8,910 bases of DNA from Zeimonas sp036675585 (GTDB lineage: Bacteria > Pseudomonadota > Gammaproteobacteria > Burkholderiales > Burkholderiaceae_E): contig JAKFES010000264.1 of the NCBI GenBank assembly GCA_036675585.1, positions 1-8,910 on the forward strand, given 5' to 3'. Made by a program: the position numbers and the translations under genes. The stretch's first letter is position 1; each line of letters opens with the position of its first letter. The notes below the pieces were generated by a model. It searched no databases, was not told the origin of the DNA, and saw nothing but the letters and a program-made list of their open reading frames with translations. This document shows, one piece after another, positions 6,298 to 8,910 of the stretch.

Positions 6298-6318
6298 CGC
6301 GAGCGGAAGCCGCTCGCG
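6298..6318 (-). other. Perfect hairpin between the fimV stop and the terminator
   Basis: This is a nine-base perfect inverted repeat, CGCGAGCGG / CCGCTCGCG, around a three-base loop. It lies 5 bases after the fimV stop and 10 bases before the terminator stem. It has no T-run of its own. It may protect the fimV mRNA 3' end or assist the adjacent terminator, but the role is inferred. Confidence 0.65.
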
Positions 6319-6323
6319 GCTCG

Positions 6324-8910
6324 TCAGTGTCCGGTTCCGCCGATCCTGGCGAGCATCGAGCGCGCTTTCTGCTGTTGCGCGGCGTCGCCGCCGTCGAGTA
6401 CTTCCTGCAGCAGTTCGCGAGCGCCTTCCTTGTCGCCGATCTCCTCGTAGGCCGAGGCGAGATCGAGCTTGGTCGCCATCTCCTGCCAGCGCGACGATTC
6501 GACCTGCGGCGCGACCGCGGTTTCGGCGGCGGCCAGTCCGACGTCGCTGCCCGAGGACAGATCGAGATCGATCGAACCCAGGTCGAGATTGCCGAGCCCT
6601 CCGTTGCCTTCGACGTCGGCGAGGTCGACCGCGGGCCGCTCGGCGTCGAGCGATTCGAGCGACGGCAGGTCGATCTGGAAGTCGCCGAGGTCGGCGAGCG
6701 CGGGGACCTCGTCGCCCGCCGGCTCGCCGATGGCGAAATCGGCCTCGGCGTGCGTGCCGGCAGCGGCCTGGCCTGCGCTGCGCAGGTCGAGGTCGAGCGA
6801 CGGCAACTCGAAGCGACCGTCGACGGCGTTCTCGAGCGCCGAGCCCGAAGCCGGTGCCCCGGAATCGTCGCGCGCCCCCAGTGCGCCGCCTGCGCGCCCG
6901 ACGGTCGTTCCGAGATCGAGGTCGAAATCGAGTGCGGGCACGTCGTCGTCATCGGGTGCCTGCGCCGCGCTGGCGTCGGCGCCGTCCATCGGGACGGTCT
7001 CGGCGAACGACGGGCGGAACGCGCGACGGGCGGCGCTCGCGGGGTCGGACGCCGACTCGCCGAACATCGCCGCCGCGGCGCCCGCTTCGCTGCCGAGGTC
7101 GGCGATCGCGGGAAGACCGGCGTCGGCCACCGGGGCTCCATACGCGGCGTGGGGCGCCGCGTCGCCGGCGGGGGCATCGGAGCGCGCGAACGAGGCGTCA
7201 CCCTGCCCGGTGTACAGCGGATTGGCCGGATCGATCGCCAGCCCGAGCGTGACGACTTTCGGCCACTCCTCGTTCTGCCCGCTCGCCTGGTCGTACATTT
7301 CCTGTGCCAGCACGCCGAACGCGACCGGATCCTTGCGCGCGGCGTGGATCTCGAGCAGCTTCAGGCGGATCGCCTGGCGCTCGGGCTGCCGCTTGAGCGC
7401 TTCCTTCAGGATCTCCTCGGCCTGCGCTTCGCGCCCATAGGCGATGTACACCTCGGCCTCGGCGATCGGGTCGACTTCGGTCGAATGCACGTCGACGCCG
7501 CTGTCGCGGCCGCTCGTGGCGAACAGGCTGCTGTGCGTGTCGACCGACTGCCCGCCGGTGGAGCCGAACAGCGAGTTGGCGGTAAACGCGTCGGCCGACG
7601 TCAGGCTGTCTTCGAACTCGGCGCCCTTCTTGCGGCGACGAACCGCATACAGACCGAATGCGCCCAGTCCGAGCGCGATCGCGACGAACGCCGGCAGCAC
7701 CGCCGGGTTGTCCATCAGCGATTCGAGCACGCTGGGCGCCGGCGCTTGCGGTGCGGCGGCCGGCGGAGACGCCGCGGGCGGCGCGCTCGCTGCACTGTCG
7801 GTGCTCGGCGCGCCAGCATCGGCAGTGGCGGCAGCGGGCGCCGGTACGGACGACGCATCGGCCGAAACCGGCGGGGTCGAGACGCTCGAGGAATCGCCCG
7901 CGGCGGGCGTAGTTGCGTCGGTCGAAGCCGGCGCAGCCGCGCTGGAGGCGTCGACGGAAGCGGACGTCGGCGCGCTCGCCGAATCGGCGGAAGACGTCGG
8001 TGCGCTCGCCGGCGGCTGCGTCGCTGCGGCAGTGGCGGCGGCACCCGAATCGGACGAAGCGCTACCGGCAGCCGGTGAAGCCCCGGCGGCGTCGGGCCCG
8101 GCCGCGGGCGCGGCGAGCGCCGACGGCGCGGTTGCGCCGATCGTGCCGCTTGCCGTTGCGCCGGCCGCTCGCGCGGACTCGACCTGCCGCTGCAGATCGG
8201 CCAACTGCTGGTTCTTGAGCTCGACCAGTTGCTGCAGATCGGCGACGTTGCGCTCGAGCGCGGCGACGCGTTCCTGCTGCTCGCGCAACGCGGCTTCGCG
8301 GGCGACCCGCTCCTCGACGGCAGCCGCTTCCGCCGCATCGGCGGAACCCGTGGCCGAGCCGGCAGCGTCGCCTGCGGCCGCGCCGGAGCGCGAGAGCTTG
8401 AGCTGGTCGCCGCTGGCGGCGGGCGCCGCGGCGTCGTCGACCTTGCCGCCGACCGAGCCTTTGACGCTCTGTCCGGCGCGCGTGGGTTCGACCGAACGCG
8501 CCGAGGCGGCCAGGCGCGCCCGATAGGCATTGAAGTCAGCGGCCTGGGCGCGGATCTCGCGCTTCGCCGCGGCCGCGTCGACCGCAGCCATCGTGCCGTG
8601 ATCGGGGATGCGCAGCTCGGCGCCGGCCAGCATCTGGTGGACGGTGCCGAAGAACGCGCGCGGATTGGCTTCGTAGATCGCCATCACCGCCTGTTCGAGC
8701 GCGATGTCGGCGGGCTTGACGCGACCGGCAATCTTCGCCAGCGTGTCGCCCGATTGGACGACGACGCTCGCCGGCGCGTCGGCGCCCGACGTTACGGCAG
8801 GTGCAACAGGCGTCGAGGCAGCGGGCGTCGCCGCGGAGGCCGTGCGCGCGGCCGCTGCCGGTGCGGCGGCGGAGGCGACCGCCGGCTGCGATGCCGGCGT
8901 GCGAACCGCG
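6324..8910 (-). CDS. fimV: FimV-family LysM peptidoglycan-binding pilus/polarity protein, N-terminus beyond window
   Basis: 861 residues plus the stop are visible; the signal peptide and conserved N-terminal domain would lie past 8910. Domains in order, in fragment numbering, begin with an Ala/Pro-rich stretch. A LysM-type domain follows at about 49-105, starting VVVQSGDTLAKIAGRV and including EANPRAFFGT and LRIPD. A coiled coil (LERNVADLQQLVELKNQQL) lies at about 197-248, then a long Ala/Ser/Pro linker and a transmembrane segment at about 402-423 with RRRKKG after it. A TPR-like region (EVDPIAEAEVYIAYGREAQAEEIL) lies at about 477-540, then a long acidic region. The C-terminal FimV helix pair (ASAYEEIGDKEGARELLQEVL) ends at the terminus. 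FimV is an inner-membrane protein that binds peptidoglycan by LysM and, through its cytoplasmic part, promotes type IV pilus assembly, polar signalling and twitching in Pseudomonas. The local role is inferred from the family. The neighbour truA is a classic partner. Confidence 0.93.
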   Translation of the reverse strand, partial: AVRTPASQPAVASAAAPAAAARTASAATPAASTPVAPAVTSGADAPASVVVQSGDTLAKIAGRVKPADIALEQAVMAIYEANPRAFFGTVHQMLAGAELRIPDHGTMAAVDAAAAKREIRAQAADFNAYRARLAASARSVEPTRAGQSVKGSVGGKVDDAAAPAASGDQLKLSRSGAAAGDAAGSATGSADAAEAAAVEERVAREAALREQQERVAALERNVADLQQLVELKNQQLADLQRQVESARAAGATASGTIGATAPSALAAPAAGPDAAGASPAAGSASSDSGAAATAAATQPPASAPTSSADSASAPTSASVDASSAAAPASTDATTPAAGDSSSVSTPPVSADASSVPAPAAATADAGAPSTDSAASAPPAASPPAAAPQAPAPSVLESLMDNPAVLPAFVAIALGLGAFGLYAVRRRKKGAEFEDSLTSADAFTANSLFGSTGGQSVDTHSSLFATSGRDSGVDVHSTEVDPIAEAEVYIAYGREAQAEEILKEALKRQPERQAIRLKLLEIHAARKDPVAFGVLAQEMYDQASGQNEEWPKVVTLGLAIDPANPLYTGQGDASFARSDAPAGDAAPHAAYGAPVADAGLPAIADLGSEAGAAAAMFGESASDPASAARRAFRPSFAETVPMDGADASAAQAPDDDDVPALDFDLDLGTTVGRAGGALGARDDSGAPASGSALENAVDGRFELPSLDLDLRSAGQAAAGTHAEADFAIGEPAGDEVPALADLGDFQIDLPSLESLDAERPAVDLADVEGNGGLGNLDLGSIDLDLSSGSDVGLAAAETAVAPQVESSRWQEMATKLDLASAYEEIGDKEGARELLQEVLDGGDAAQQQKARSMLARIGGTGH
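7716..8166 (-). repeat. Low-complexity Ala/Ser/Pro linker inside fimV
   Basis: About 150 codons between the coiled coil and the transmembrane segment encode mostly Ala, Ser, Pro, Thr and Asp (such as SADSASAP, DASSAAAP). There is no fixed repeat unit. It is predicted to be a disordered periplasmic spacer joining the LysM domain to the membrane. Such linkers vary freely in length between strains. Confidence 0.7.

Noticed and set aside
5453..7201. A 582-codon minus-strand frame running into truA from inside fimV
   Set aside because: The upstream half is an out-of-frame reading of fimV with Arg/Ser/Pro bias; real TruA sequence begins at the ATG at 6247.
6246..8078. A 610-codon open frame on the plus strand, opposite fimV
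   Set aside because: It becomes Gly/Arg low complexity where fimV encodes its Ala/Ser linker, so it is a shadow of that bias.
7444..8526. A 360-codon Ala/Ser-rich plus-strand frame resembling a secreted or cell-wall protein
   Set aside because: Its composition is the reverse-complement reading of the fimV Ala/Ser/Pro linker; no signal peptide or anchor supports it.

Overview
This GC-rich window, with strong G/C bias at third codon positions, is a dense stretch of core chromosome from a betaproteobacterium. It is most likely a member of Burkholderiales, and the protein sequences look closest to Burkholderiaceae. That placement rests on gene order and on the remembered look of the AccD, TrpB, FolC and FimV proteins, not on a search. 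No tRNA, rRNA, CRISPR array, insertion sequence, integrase or phage gene was found.

All eight genes lie on the minus strand. Read in the direction of transcription, from high to low coordinates, they are: fimV (3' part, cut by the right edge), a Rho-independent terminator, truA, trpF, trpB, trpA, accD, folC, and a dedD-like SPOR-family gene (5' part, cut by the left edge). Coding sequence covers nearly everything. The only gaps longer than 10 bases are 510-568 (folC to dedD) and 6248-6323 (fimV to truA).

The order resembles the gammaproteobacterial cluster truA-(dedA or trpF)-accD-folC-dedD-cvpA-purF, with complete trpF-trpB-trpA placed between truA and accD. The six genes truA to folC are packed with 1- or 4-base stop/start overlaps, or a 7-base gap, so they are probably one translationally coupled transcript. 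It joins tRNA pseudouridylation, the last steps of tryptophan synthesis, the first committed step of fatty acid synthesis, and folate synthesis and polyglutamylation. The flanking genes encode envelope proteins: FimV, a LysM inner-membrane hub for type IV pili and polarity, and a single-pass membrane protein with a TolA-like Ala/Lys helix.

I found no new biological system. The points most worth checking are the strong UUCG-loop terminator ending 7 bases before the truA start codon, which has no Shine-Dalgarno sequence; the direct trpB/trpA fusion without the DNA methyltransferase gene I recall there in several Burkholderia and Ralstonia; and a short insertion near the C-terminus of TrpF. Several long plus-strand open frames are only shadows of the minus-strand genes.
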